Assembly (NCBI GenBank): GCA_964579825.1
Contig: CAZOHT010000017.1
Coordinates: 1-64,000, forward strand
DNA from: SPCO01 sp964579825
Lineage (GTDB): Bacteria; Chloroflexota; Limnocylindria; Limnocylindrales; CSP1-4
Reading direction: 5' to 3'
Length of the DNA: 64,000 bases
Shown here one piece after another: positions 24,480-33,319 of this stretch. The position numbers and the translations under genes were made by a program. How positions within the stretch are numbered: the first letter of the stretch is position 1; each line of letters starts with the position of its first letter. The notes beneath the pieces are model-generated. The model saw nothing but the letters and a program-made list of their open reading frames with translations, made no database searches and was not told the DNA's origin.

Positions 24480-24485
24480 TACCAT
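24480..24485 (+). promoter_or_regulatory. -10 box TACCAT upstream of pth-mfd
   Basis: TACCAT in a GGTACCAT context lies 57 bases before the pth GTG, giving a leader of roughly 50 bases that contains the GGAGGG ribosome binding site. Confidence 0.35.
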
Positions 24486-24542
24486 CCACCGAGGCCCTCC
24501 CGGACGGGATCGGGCCCTGTTCGGCTGTCTGCGGAGGGTTGG

Positions 24543-25232
24543 GTGAAGCTGGTCGTGGGTCTCGGCAACCCCGGTTCGCAGTACGCCGGCACCCGCCACA
24601 ACATCGGCTGGATGGTCGTGGACCGGCTGGCCGACCGTGCCGGTTGGGCCGGCCGTGGCCGCCAGCGCGACGCGTCGAACGTCGTCGGCGGGCGCTATCG
24701 CGGGCTGGACCTGACCCTGGTCAAGCCACTCACGTACATGAACGAGTCCGGCCTGGCGGTCCGCAAGGCGCTGGCCCGCGACCACGCTCCCCTGCAGGAT
24801 CTGCTCATCGTGGCGGACGACTTCGCGCTGCCGTTCGGCAAGCTGCGATTCCGCGAGGGTGGCAGCCACGGCGGCCACAACGGCCTGCGCTCGATCGTGG
24901 ACGAACTGGGCACCGAGAAGTTCAGCCGCCTGCGGATCGGGATCGGCGAGCCCGGCCGGGACGTCATCGACCATGTCCTGTCCAAGTTCGAGCCCGACGA
25001 GCGCGCCCGGCTGGACGAGCTGCTGGACGCCGCCGCCGATGCGGTCGAGGCCTGGGCGCGGGTCGGCACGAGCAAGGCCGCCAACACGTTCAACAAGTTC
25101 GAGTTACGGGCCGCGGACGCGGACCGGACGGCCGCGCCCGGCGCGGTGGACGGACCCGCGGGACCGGACGGGATCCGCCGGACGAAGACCGGCTGGCGCC
25201 GGATCCTGCCCGGCAAGCCGATCGACGAGTGA
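24543..25232 (+). CDS. pth: Peptidyl-tRNA hydrolase
   Basis: Releases tRNA from prematurely dissociated peptidyl-tRNA. The 229-residue protein starts with VVGLGNPGSQYAGTRHNIGW (N9, and the catalytic H19), followed by KPLTYMNESG, DDFALPFGKLR and GGSHGGHNGLRSI, all family signatures. The C-terminus is extended by about 30 residues relative to typical Pth (about 190-200), with a low-complexity Asp/Ala/Pro part and a basic end. The start is GTG, with GGAGGG four bases upstream. The stop overlaps the mfd start as GTGA, a common pairing. Confidence 0.95.
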   Translation: MKLVVGLGNPGSQYAGTRHNIGWMVVDRLADRAGWAGRGRQRDASNVVGGRYRGLDLTLVKPLTYMNESGLAVRKALARDHAPLQDLLIVADDFALPFGKLRFREGGSHGGHNGLRSIVDELGTEKFSRLRIGIGEPGRDVIDHVLSKFEPDERARLDELLDAAADAVEAWARVGTSKAANTFNKFELRAADADRTAAPGAVDGPAGPDGIRRTKTGWRRILPGKPIDE

Positions 25233-28200
25233 CGACCCCGCCGCTCCGGGGCAAGCGCGGCCGCGACCGGCGGATCGGCGAGCGCGTCGCAGCCGACTTC
25301 GCCGGGCGCCACGCCGCACCGACCGACGACGACGCGATCGATTTCGATGTCGCCGAGGTGGACGCCGAGGTCGACGATCACCTCCGCGCCGAAGCGCGCA
25401 CCGAGGCGGAACAGGCGGAGCGCGAGGCTCGGGCCCGGGCGATCGAAACCCGACGGGCCGCGACCGCTGTGGCCGCCGGCGCGGCGCTCGCCAAGAAGGG
25501 GACGGGTCATCGACTGCCAGACCTGTCCGGCCTGCCGCCGCTCCTCGTCCGGACGGGCTCCTTCGAGAGCCTGCGGGAGCGACTCGGCCCGAACGCCGGG
25601 GAGGCCGTCAAGCCGGATCGCGGTCGACACGCCGGTCTCGCCTCCGTCCCGCACGGCGCGAAGTCGTACCTGGCCGCCGCCCTGGCCCTCGCCGCGTCCG
25701 GGGAGCGTCTCGTCTGGATCGCCCGGGACGCGGAGATCGGCGACCGCGTGGCAGAGGAACTCGGGGCGTGGCTGGGCGACCCGGCGGCGGTGGTCGTGCT
25801 GGAGCCGCGTACGGCGCTCGCCTACGAGCGAAGCGAGCTGGTCGCCGATGAGACGGCGGCCCGGGTGGCGGCCCTGGCCGCGTGGCGGACCGGCCGCGCC
25901 CGGGTGCTCGTGGCCGGTGTCCAGGCGCTCCTGCAGCACACGATCGCGCCGGACGACCTGCCGAGCGCACCACGCGAGATCAAGCCGGGCGCGCGGCTCC
26001 ACCAGGATGCGCTGCTCCACGACCTGTTCGACCTCGGCTACTCGCCGGTGATGGAAGTCGGCGGTCGCGGCGAGTTCGCCCGTCGCGGCGGGATCGTCGA
26101 CGTGTTCCCGCCGTCGATGCCGCTCCCGATCCGGATCGAGTTCTTCGGCGATGAGATCGATTCGCTGCGAGCGTTCGATCCGACGGATCAGCGGACCGTC
26201 CAGACGGTGGACCGGATCGTCCTGCTCCCGGCGTCCGAGTTCCTGTTGCCGCGGGGTGGGGGAGCGGTCATCCGCGAACGACTCGGGCGCATCGCGGCCC
26301 GGCTGCCGGAGCGGCTGGCGACGGACCTGGCGAGGTTCGAGGGCGACAGGGGAGCCGACAGCGTCCGGGGAGCGCCCTCGACCGGTCCCGCCGGCCCCGA
26401 CACGCGCGCGGTCGCGGTCGGCGACGCGGCCGAGGTCTGGGCGGCCCAGCTCGCCCCGGCGACCGGGCTCGATCACGTGGGCCCCGGCACGCTCCTGCTC
26501 CTCGACGAGCCCGGCGACATCGCCGAGGCCGCCGAGTTCCTGTGGCGCCAGGCCGACGAGCGGCGCGCGGAGCTGATCGCATCCGCCGATCTGCCCAAGG
26601 ACTGGCCGTCCACCTACCTGCCGCCGCGCGACTGGAAGGGGCGGCTGGTCGCCTCCCGGACCCTGGAACTCACCTGGGAGTCCGAGGCACCGGGCGAGGC
26701 GGCGATGGCGTCGGGGCGCCTCAGCTCCGGCGACCTGTTCGGCTGGCGCGAGCCCGGCCTGCCGCTCGGCCGGGCCGCCCGCCTCCCCGATGCGGTCAAG
26801 ACCTGGGCGGACGAAGGCGCCCGGATCATCCTCGCGAGCGACCAGTCGGCGCGCCTCGCGGACATCCTGGGCGAGGCAGGTCACGCCGTCGGGGTCGTCC
26901 AGCGGATCGTGGACCCACCACCGACCGGCGCGATCGCCCTCGTCGAGCGCAGCCTCAACGGCGGCTTCGAAGGCGGCCCGGACGGGCTCGTCGTCGTCAC
27001 GGACCGGGAGCTGTTCGGAACGGTCCGTGTCCGTCGCCCGAAGGCGCTTCGCCGGGTCGTGCCACGCGACATCCTCGAGCGGCTGACGCCCGGCGACCTC
27101 GTCGTCCACATCGATCACGGCGTCGCACGCTACGAGCAGATGCTCCGGCGCGGCGGCACGGGCGAGGATCGCGACTACCTGGAACTGTCGTTCTCGGGCG
27201 GCGACCGGATCTACGTGCCGGTCGAGCAGATCGCGCGGGTCACCCGGTACGCGGGCGGGGAGCGCCCGGCCCTCTCCAAGCTGGGTGGCACCGAATGGCT
27301 GCGCTCCAAGCAGCGGGTCCGCAGGGCCGTCGCGGAGTTGGCGGAGGAACTGCTCCAGCTCTATGCCGCGCGGGCCGGCGCCCGTGGTCACGCGTTCGGC
27401 GCGGACACGCCCTGGCAGATGGAGATGGAGGCCTCGTTCCCGTACGAGGAGACCGTCGACCAGCTGCGCGCCGTCGCCGAGGTGAAGGCGGACATGGAGC
27501 AGGTCCAGCCGATGGATCGGCTCGTCGTCGGTGATGTCGGCTACGGGAAGACCGAGGTGGCCCTGCGGGCCGCGTTCAAGGCGACCCAGGACGGCAAGCA
27601 GGTCGCCGTCCTCGTCCCGACGACGGTCCTCGCCGCCCAGCACCAGGCGACCTTCAGCCAGCGGTTCGGGGCGTTCCCGCTGGAGGTCCGGCTGTTGTCA
27701 CGGATGGTCTCCGCGAAGGAGCAGGCGGTGACGGTCGACGGGCTCGCGGACGGGACCGTGGACGTCGTCATCGGCACGCACCGGCTGCTGAGCAAGGACA
27801 TCGCGTTCAAGGACCTCGGGCTCGTCGTCGTCGACGAGGAGCAGCGGTTCGGTGTCGCCGCGAAGGAACGGCTCAAGCGCCTCCGGAACGAGGTGGACGT
27901 CCTCACCCTGTCGGCCACACCGATCCCACGCACGCTCAACCTGGCCCTGGCCGGGATCCGCGACCTCTCGGCGATCGAGACGCCGCCCGAGGACCGGCTG
28001 CCGATCCAGACCCGGGTCGCCGAGGCGTCGGCCGGACTCGTGCGGGACGCGATCCTGCGAGAACTGGACCGAGGCGGCCAGGTCTTCTACGTCCACAACC
28101 GGGTCGAGACGATCGAGGCGCAGGCCGAGCAGCTGCGGCGCCTCCTGCCCGGCGCGCGGTTCGTCGTCGGGCACGGCCAGATGACCGAGGGCGCCCTCGA

Positions 28201-29098
28201 GAAGGTCATGCTCTCATTCGCGGACGGCGCCGCCGACGTCCTGGTCTGCACGACGATCATCGAATCGGGCCTGGACATCCCCAATGCGAACACCATCGTC
28301 ATCGATCGCGCGGACACGCTCGGGTTGGCGCAGCTGTACCAGCTCCGCGGACGGGTGGGCCGGAGCAGTCGCCGGGCCTACGCGTACCTGCTCTATCGGC
28401 GCCGCGAGCGCTTGAGCGACGAAGCTCGGAAGCGACTCCAGGCCATCTTCAACGCCTCCGAGCTGGGTGCCGGCTTCCAGATCGCCCTGTCCGACCTCGA
28501 GATCCGAGGCGCGGGCAACATCCTGGGTGGCGAGCAGTCCGGGCACATGGCCGCGGTCGGGTTCGACCTGTACTCGCGGATGCTGGCCGAGGCGGTCGAG
28601 GTCCAGAAGGCGGACCTGGAGGGTCGGGTCGCGGTCCTGGCCGCGCCGCAGGCCGTGCTGGACCTCCCGGTCGAGGCCCACCTGCCCACCGAATACGTCC
28701 CCGACACGGCCCAGAAGCTGGAGCTGTATCGGCGGCTGGCCCGGGCGCGCACACCCGAGGACCTCGCCGCGTTCCGACAGGAGGTCACGGACCGGTTCGG
28801 GGCGATGCCGAAGCCGGTCGCGCGGCTGGTCGAGGTCGCGGAACTGCGCCTCGCGGCGGAGGCGGCGGGGGTGTCGTCCGTGTCGCGCGAGGAGGGCTGG
28901 CTCGTGGTCCGGTTCGGCGCGTCGCTGTCACGGGCCACCGCGATGCGGCTGCTCGCCGGACCCGGTCTGCCCGGGACCAAGCCGTCGGACGTCACCTTCG
29001 CCTCCAACCAGGTCCGGATCCGGCTGCCACGGGACAGCGCGAAGGGCTGGGCCCTCACGCAAGCCGTCGTCGCCCGCCTGCAGCACGACCCGGCGTAG
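25229..29098 (+). CDS. mfd: Transcription-repair coupling factor Mfd
   Basis: An ATP-driven DNA translocase that removes RNA polymerase stalled at lesions and recruits UvrA. The 1289-residue product has an UvrB-like N-terminal module (GGRGEFARRGGIVDVFPPSMPLPIRIEFFGDEIDSLR), the RNA-polymerase interaction domain (VVHIDHGVARYE), the SF2 helicase core with Walker A VGDVGYGKTE, DEEQRFG, TATPIPRTL and QLRGRVGRS, and the C-terminal TRCF domain. It is about 100 residues longer than usual because of an N-terminal Glu/Arg/Ala-rich extension. The GTG at 25229 inside the pth stop is chosen; a later start is possible but no good site is seen. Confidence 0.95.
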   Translation: MTTPPLRGKRGRDRRIGERVAADFAGRHAAPTDDDAIDFDVAEVDAEVDDHLRAEARTEAEQAEREARARAIETRRAATAVAAGAALAKKGTGHRLPDLSGLPPLLVRTGSFESLRERLGPNAGEAVKPDRGRHAGLASVPHGAKSYLAAALALAASGERLVWIARDAEIGDRVAEELGAWLGDPAAVVVLEPRTALAYERSELVADETAARVAALAAWRTGRARVLVAGVQALLQHTIAPDDLPSAPREIKPGARLHQDALLHDLFDLGYSPVMEVGGRGEFARRGGIVDVFPPSMPLPIRIEFFGDEIDSLRAFDPTDQRTVQTVDRIVLLPASEFLLPRGGGAVIRERLGRIAARLPERLATDLARFEGDRGADSVRGAPSTGPAGPDTRAVAVGDAAEVWAAQLAPATGLDHVGPGTLLLLDEPGDIAEAAEFLWRQADERRAELIASADLPKDWPSTYLPPRDWKGRLVASRTLELTWESEAPGEAAMASGRLSSGDLFGWREPGLPLGRAARLPDAVKTWADEGARIILASDQSARLADILGEAGHAVGVVQRIVDPPPTGAIALVERSLNGGFEGGPDGLVVVTDRELFGTVRVRRPKALRRVVPRDILERLTPGDLVVHIDHGVARYEQMLRRGGTGEDRDYLELSFSGGDRIYVPVEQIARVTRYAGGERPALSKLGGTEWLRSKQRVRRAVAELAEELLQLYAARAGARGHAFGADTPWQMEMEASFPYEETVDQLRAVAEVKADMEQVQPMDRLVVGDVGYGKTEVALRAAFKATQDGKQVAVLVPTTVLAAQHQATFSQRFGAFPLEVRLLSRMVSAKEQAVTVDGLADGTVDVVIGTHRLLSKDIAFKDLGLVVVDEEQRFGVAAKERLKRLRNEVDVLTLSATPIPRTLNLALAGIRDLSAIETPPEDRLPIQTRVAEASAGLVRDAILRELDRGGQVFYVHNRVETIEAQAEQLRRLLPGARFVVGHGQMTEGALEKVMLSFADGAADVLVCTTIIESGLDIPNANTIVIDRADTLGLAQLYQLRGRVGRSSRRAYAYLLYRRRERLSDEARKRLQAIFNASELGAGFQIALSDLEIRGAGNILGGEQSGHMAAVGFDLYSRMLAEAVEVQKADLEGRVAVLAAPQAVLDLPVEAHLPTEYVPDTAQKLELYRRLARARTPEDLAAFRQEVTDRFGAMPKPVARLVEVAELRLAAEAAGVSSVSREEGWLVVRFGASLSRATAMRLLAGPGLPGTKPSDVTFASNQVRIRLPRDSAKGWALTQAVVARLQHDPA

Positions 29099-29110
29099 AG
29101 CGGCTGATCG

Positions 29111-29626
29111 CTAGCTGAGTTCCTCGGCCAGCAGGTCCATGAACAGGCCGTCGTGGAACGTGCCGTCGGGGCCCCGTTCATACCGGCGCTGGATGCCGAC
29201 GGGCCGGAAGCCCAGCTTCGAGTAGACGTGGATCGCCCGCTCGTTGGCCGCCGACGGGTCGATCGTCAGACGGTGATGGCCACGCACGTCGATGAGATAG
29301 CGGGCGACGGTCCGGATCGCGTCCGTCCCGATGCCCTGGCCCTGGGCGGACGTGGCCAGGAAGAGGTCCACGCCGGCGTGGCGGTAGTCCGGGTCGGTCT
29401 CCTCGGCGTACTGGATGCTGCCGACGACGACCCCATCGAGCTCGATGACGAAGACCATGTCGTCGTCCTCGACCTCCAGCCACTCCTCGGCGACGGTCGC
29501 CGAGTCGGTCGGGCCCCACCAGCGCGCCACCGACGGTTCGAGCAGGATGGGCCGCAGGATCTCGGCGTCTTCGGATCGGGCGGGCCGCAGGACGACGCGC
29601 TCGCCGGTCAGGATCGGGTCGGACAT
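29111..29626 (-). CDS. GNAT acetyltransferase (RimJ/AAC(6')-like)
   Basis: A 171-residue GNAT enzyme. The N-terminal LTGERVVLRPARSEDAEILRPI is typical of the RimJ/RimL and aminoglycoside 6'-acetyltransferase group. The acetyl-CoA motif AQGQGIGTDAIRTVARYLI is intact, followed by RLTIDPSAANERAIHVYSKLGFRPVGIQRRYERG. It could acetylate an aminoglycoside, a protein N-terminus or another small amine; the sequence alone does not decide. It is a single gene, tail to tail with mfd, and divergent from the homocysteine methyltransferase. A TAGGAT box six bases before the ATG suggests a leaderless mRNA. Confidence 0.85.
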   Translation of the reverse strand: MSDPILTGERVVLRPARSEDAEILRPILLEPSVARWWGPTDSATVAEEWLEVEDDDMVFVIELDGVVVGSIQYAEETDPDYRHAGVDLFLATSAQGQGIGTDAIRTVARYLIDVRGHHRLTIDPSAANERAIHVYSKLGFRPVGIQRRYERGPDGTFHDGLFMDLLAEELS

Positions 29627-29632
29627 GGCCGC

Positions 29633-29638
29633 ATCCTA
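29633..29638 (-). promoter_or_regulatory. Extended -10 box TGCTAGGAT, leaderless promoter candidate
   Basis: On the minus strand TAGGAT ends six bases before the ATG at 29626, preceded by TGC as in an extended -10. The identical TGCTAGGATGC occurs at 6446-6456. Confidence 0.5.
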
Positions 29639-29671
29639 GCAAGGCGACCGAAGCGCCCGGACGAGGACTGG

Positions 29672-29677
29672 TACCCT
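29672..29677 (+). promoter_or_regulatory. -10 box TACCCT, leaderless promoter candidate
   Basis: TACCCT in a GGTACC context ends six bases before the ATG at 29684, with CCCGGC between and no Shine-Dalgarno sequence. It faces the promoter at 29633-29638 across a 57-base gap. Confidence 0.45.
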
Positions 29678-29683
29678 CCCGGC

Positions 29684-30682
29684 ATGCGACCTCGCCGCGA
29701 GCTCCAGAGCACCTCCAACGATCCGGGCCCCGTCGACCCGATCGCCTTCCCCGACGTGGCGACACGTCGCGCCGTGGACGGCGGTGCGCAGAGCGAGGCC
29801 TGGCTGGCCATGCTCGATGCGCACAAGGTCGTCATCGCCGACGGCGCGATGGGCACGATGCTGTTCTCGGCCGGGCTTCAGTTCGGCGATCCACCCGAGG
29901 CCTGGAACGTCAGCGAGCCCGATGTCGTGCGACGGATCCATCGGGGCTACCTCGAGGCGGGTTCGAACATCGTCATGACCAACACGTTCGGCTGCAACCG
30001 GCTGCGGCTGGCGCTGCATGGCCTCGACACGCGGGTGGCCGAACTCAACCGGACCGCCGCCGTCCTCCTGCGTGCCGAGGTGGACGCGAACGGCGGCGAG
30101 GCCCTTGTCGCAGGCGACATCGGCCCGAGCGGCGCGATCATGGCCCCGACCGGCACGCTCGACTACGACGACGCGGTGGACCTCTTCGCCGAGCAGGCCG
30201 AGGCGCTCATCGCGGGCGGCGTGGACCTCATCTGGATCGAGACGATGTCCGACCTGACCGAGATCAAGGCCGCGATCCAGGGCGTTCGGCGGGTCGCGCC
30301 CGGCATCCCCCTGATCGCCACGATGACGTTCGACACGCGCGGCCGGACGATGATGGGCGTCACGCCGGAACAGGCGGTCATCGCCCTTGACGCGTGGGGC
30401 GCCGACGCGGTCGGCGGCAACTGCGGCAACGGCCCGGACGAGATCGTGACGGTGATCGAGCGGATGCGAGCGGTCGCCCCGAACGTCCGGCTGGTCGCCA
30501 AGTCCAACGCGGGCATGCCCGAACTCGTCGACATGCGGGCCGTCTACAAGTCCGAGCCGGCCGAGATGGCGCGCCAGGCGCTCCTCATGCGCGAAGCCGG
30601 CGCGTCGATCATCGGCGGCTGCTGCGGGAGCACGCCCGAACACCTGCGCGCCATCGCGACGCTCGTCACCCCCGACGCGTGA
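29684..30682 (+). CDS. Homocysteine S-methyltransferase family protein (MetH N-terminal type)
   Basis: A 332-residue protein equivalent to the zinc-containing homocysteine-binding barrel of methionine synthase. Conserved parts are VIADGAMGTMLFSAG, MTNTFGCNRLRL, GDIGPSG and the zinc-ligand regions GGNCGNGPDE and GGCCGSTPEH. No folate, cobalamin or activation domain is present, so it must either use another methyl donor (for example S-methylmethionine) or work with separate partners. About 40 residues precede the barrel, and an internal ATG at 29812 is an alternative start. It overlaps the next gene by GTGA and ties in with the methionine-cycle genes further along. Confidence 0.87.
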   Translation: MRPRRELQSTSNDPGPVDPIAFPDVATRRAVDGGAQSEAWLAMLDAHKVVIADGAMGTMLFSAGLQFGDPPEAWNVSEPDVVRRIHRGYLEAGSNIVMTNTFGCNRLRLALHGLDTRVAELNRTAAVLLRAEVDANGGEALVAGDIGPSGAIMAPTGTLDYDDAVDLFAEQAEALIAGGVDLIWIETMSDLTEIKAAIQGVRRVAPGIPLIATMTFDTRGRTMMGVTPEQAVIALDAWGADAVGGNCGNGPDEIVTVIERMRAVAPNVRLVAKSNAGMPELVDMRAVYKSEPAEMARQALLMREAGASIIGGCCGSTPEHLRAIATLVTPDA

Positions 30683-31308
30683 GCGGTCGCGCGTTCCTGG
30701 CGATCTTCCGGATCGTCTTCGGCCTCCTGACGTTCTTCGCGATCGGGTTCCAGCTCAAGACGCTGGCGGACGAGGGCCGGCTCGACCTCGTCAACTACTT
30801 CAGCTACTTCACGATCCTGAGCAACCTGATCGGCGCGACCCTGCTGCTCATCGGCGCGGCCAGATGGCGATCGCCGAGGTCGGCGCGGGTGGACCTGTTC
30901 CGGGGCGGGGCGGTCGTCTACCTGACCGTCACCTTCATCGTCTTCGCGCTGCTGCTGTCGAACACGGACGTCGACCTCGCGATCCCGTGGGTCAACAGCG
31001 TCCTGCACGAGATCATCCCGGTGATCATCGTCATGGACTGGCTCATGGACCCGCCGGCCGTCCGTCTCACCCAACGGCAGGGCCTCCTCTGGCTGAGCTT
31101 CCCGGCCGCCTGGATCGTGTACGTCCTCGTCCGTGGCGCGATCGTCGGGAAGTACCCGTACCCGTTCCTCGATCCGGCCAACGGCGGCTATGCGTCGGTG
31201 GCGGTCTACTGCGTCGGGATCCTCGTCCTCATGGTCGCTGTCTGCGCGGCCGTGGTCTGGGTGGGAGCCTGGGCCCGCGGCCGGCACGACCTGGCAGCCG
31301 CTTCCTAG
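30679..31308 (+). CDS. Pr6Pr family membrane protein
   Basis: A 209-residue protein with about six transmembrane helices. The Pr6Pr-type signatures are the segment FRIVFGLLTFFAIGFQ, VNYFSYFTILSNLIGATLLL, PWVNSVLHEIIPVIIVMDWL and the conserved GKYPYPFLDPANGGY. Function is unknown for the family. Family assignment is from pattern memory. The start is GTG at 30679 overlapping the upstream stop; the following oxidoreductase begins two bases after its stop, so this is one transcription unit. Confidence 0.75.
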   Translation: MSGRAFLAIFRIVFGLLTFFAIGFQLKTLADEGRLDLVNYFSYFTILSNLIGATLLLIGAARWRSPRSARVDLFRGGAVVYLTVTFIVFALLLSNTDVDLAIPWVNSVLHEIIPVIIVMDWLMDPPAVRLTQRQGLLWLSFPAAWIVYVLVRGAIVGKYPYPFLDPANGGYASVAVYCVGILVLMVAVCAAVVWVGAWARGRHDLAAAS

Positions 31309-31309
31309 C

Positions 31310-32251
31310 GTGCGACAGTTCACGTTCCTCGCCGGCATCCAGGGGGTCTATGACGGGCCGACGCTGGCCGGCATGGCTCGCGACGCGGAATCGAAGGGCT
31401 ACGACGCCCTCGTCGTCCCCGATCACCTGATCGAGCAGTTGTCGCCGATCCCGGCGCTCGCGACGATCGCCGCGGCGACCCGACGGCTGCGGATCGCCGC
31501 GTTCGTCCACAACAACGACCTGCGCCACCCGGCCGTCCTGGCCCAGGACCTGGCGAGCCTGGACGTGCTCAGCGGCGGTCGCCTGGACGTCGCCATCGGG
31601 GCCGGCTGGAACAAGCCGGAGTACGACGCGATCGGCCTGCCGTTCGACGCCACTCCGGTCCGGCAGGCCAGGCTCGAAGAGGCCGTGACCGTGTTGAAGG
31701 GCTGTTTCGCCGACGGCCCGTTCTCGTTCGCCGGCGAGCACTACACGATCACGGACCTGGACGCCTACCCCAAGCCCGTCCAGCGACCGCATCCGCCGTT
31801 CATGATCGGTGGCGGAGGGCGACGGACCCTGGCGCTGGCCGGTCGCGAGGCAGCCATCGTCGGTCTCGCGCCCCGCATCCTGTCCGGCCAACGGTCCGAT
31901 CCGTCGTCGCTCACGCTGGCCGCCGCCGAGGAGAAGATCGCCTGGGTCCGCGAGGCCGCCGGCGACCGGTTCCCTGACCTGGTCTTCAATGTCTATCCAT
32001 CGACCTGGCCGATCACCATCACGGACGACGCCCGAGCCGAAGCCCGCCGGGTCATCGATCATCTGAGGGGGCGCAACGAGCGGGACCTGACCGAGGACGA
32101 GATCCTCGAGTCGCCACACCTGTTCATCGGTAGCCTGGACGGCCTCACCGAGAAGCTCTCGATGCTGCGCGAGCGGCTCGGGATCACGTCGTTCCTGGCC
32201 GGCGATCTGGGGGAGCTGGACCCGATCGTCGCCCGGCTCGCGGGTTCCTGA
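31310..32251 (+). CDS. LLM-class (probably F420-dependent) oxidoreductase
   Basis: A 313-residue TIM-barrel of the luciferase-like monooxygenase superfamily. Signatures include the start FTFLAGIQGVYDGPTLAGMARDAESKGYDALVVPDHL, LSGGRLDVAIGAGWNKPEYDAIGLPFD and PHPPFMIGGGGRRTLALAGREAAIVGL. This matches F420-dependent members found in mycobacteria and Chloroflexi, but FMN cannot be excluded. GTG at 31310 begins right after the preceding TAG. A SIS-domain gene follows with a two-base gap and may be cotranscribed without functional relation. Confidence 0.85.
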   Translation: MRQFTFLAGIQGVYDGPTLAGMARDAESKGYDALVVPDHLIEQLSPIPALATIAAATRRLRIAAFVHNNDLRHPAVLAQDLASLDVLSGGRLDVAIGAGWNKPEYDAIGLPFDATPVRQARLEEAVTVLKGCFADGPFSFAGEHYTITDLDAYPKPVQRPHPPFMIGGGGRRTLALAGREAAIVGLAPRILSGQRSDPSSLTLAAAEEKIAWVREAAGDRFPDLVFNVYPSTWPITITDDARAEARRVIDHLRGRNERDLTEDEILESPHLFIGSLDGLTEKLSMLRERLGITSFLAGDLGELDPIVARLAGS

Positions 32252-32253
32252 CG

Positions 32254-33291
32254 ATGCCGTTGCGCGAGGAGATCCTGGAGCAGCCGGCGGCCGCCGCCCG
32301 CCTGTTGTCCGGCCAGGCCGATGCGATCGAGGCGCTCGCCGGAGCCATCCGGGCGCGCGGCGTCCGGCACGTCGTCATCGTCGCCCGCGGCTCGTCGGAC
32401 CACGCCGCGATCTACGCCCAGTACGTCCTGGGCATCCGCCATGGGCTGACGGTCGGGCTCGCCACGCCGTCGGTCGTGTCGATCTACGGCGGCGATCCGG
32501 TCGTGTCCGATGCGCTCGTCATCGCCATCAGCCAGTCCGGCGCCTCGCCCGACATCATTGCCGTGCTGGAGGCCGCCCGGCGCCAGGGGGCGCTGACGGT
32601 CGCCCTGACCAACGATGCCGCCTCGCCCCTGGCGAGGGCCGCGGATCGGACCATCGACCTGTCGGCCGGTCCGGAGCGCTCGATCGCGGCCACCAAGTCG
32701 TACACGACGTCGCTGTTGGCCGTGGCGGCGCTGTCGGCTGCGCTGACCGAGGACGCCGCGGACCGTGCGGTGGTGGCGGGCGTGCCGGCGGCCCTCGAGT
32801 CCGCCCTGGGCCTGGAGCCGGCGATGCGCGACATCGCCGAGGCGCACGCCGCGGCCGATCGCGCGCTCCTGGTCGCCCGCGGCTACGAGTACGCGACCGT
32901 GCGCGAATGGTCGATCAAGGTCAAGGAACTCGCCCATGTCTTCGCGGACCCGTATTCCGCGGCGGACTTCGCGCACGGGCCGGTCGCCCTGCTCGAGGCG
33001 GGGGTCCCGCTCATCGCCATCGTGCGCGACGGGCCGACGGCGGATGGCCTGGTCGCCCAGCTGACGAGCCTTCGAGCCGACCTCGACCCGGACCTGACGA
33101 TCCTGTCCGACCGCGCCGATGCGCTGGCCCTCGCGACGCGGCCGGTCGCGCTTCCGTCACCGCCGGCCGAGTGGGTCGCCCCGATCGCCACGATCGTCGC
33201 CGGCCAGTTCCACGCGATGTACTCGACCATCTCCCGTGGTCGCGATCCCGAGAACCCACGTTCGATCGTCAAGGTGACGCGGACCCGCTAG
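32254..33291 (+). CDS. SIS-domain aminosugar isomerase/deaminase (GlmS C-terminal-like)
   Basis: A 345-residue protein with two sugar-isomerase domains and no glutaminase domain. The first has VVIVARGSSDHAAIYAQY and VIAISQSGASPD; ERSIAATKSYTTSLLA and EWSIKVKELAHVFADPYSAADFAHGP carry the usual substrate-binding and catalytic elements of the GlmS/AgaS/NagB-II group. Such stand-alone proteins typically deaminate or isomerise glucosamine 6-phosphate. That fits the neighbouring GH4, deacetylase and GlcNAc-kinase-like genes. It converges on the GH4 gene with 28 bases between them. Confidence 0.83.
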   Translation: MPLREEILEQPAAAARLLSGQADAIEALAGAIRARGVRHVVIVARGSSDHAAIYAQYVLGIRHGLTVGLATPSVVSIYGGDPVVSDALVIAISQSGASPDIIAVLEAARRQGALTVALTNDAASPLARAADRTIDLSAGPERSIAATKSYTTSLLAVAALSAALTEDAADRAVVAGVPAALESALGLEPAMRDIAEAHAAADRALLVARGYEYATVREWSIKVKELAHVFADPYSAADFAHGPVALLEAGVPLIAIVRDGPTADGLVAQLTSLRADLDPDLTILSDRADALALATRPVALPSPPAEWVAPIATIVAGQFHAMYSTISRGRDPENPRSIVKVTRTR

Positions 33292-33319
33292 GCGCGAGCG
33301 GGCCTCGCCGCAGCGGTCC

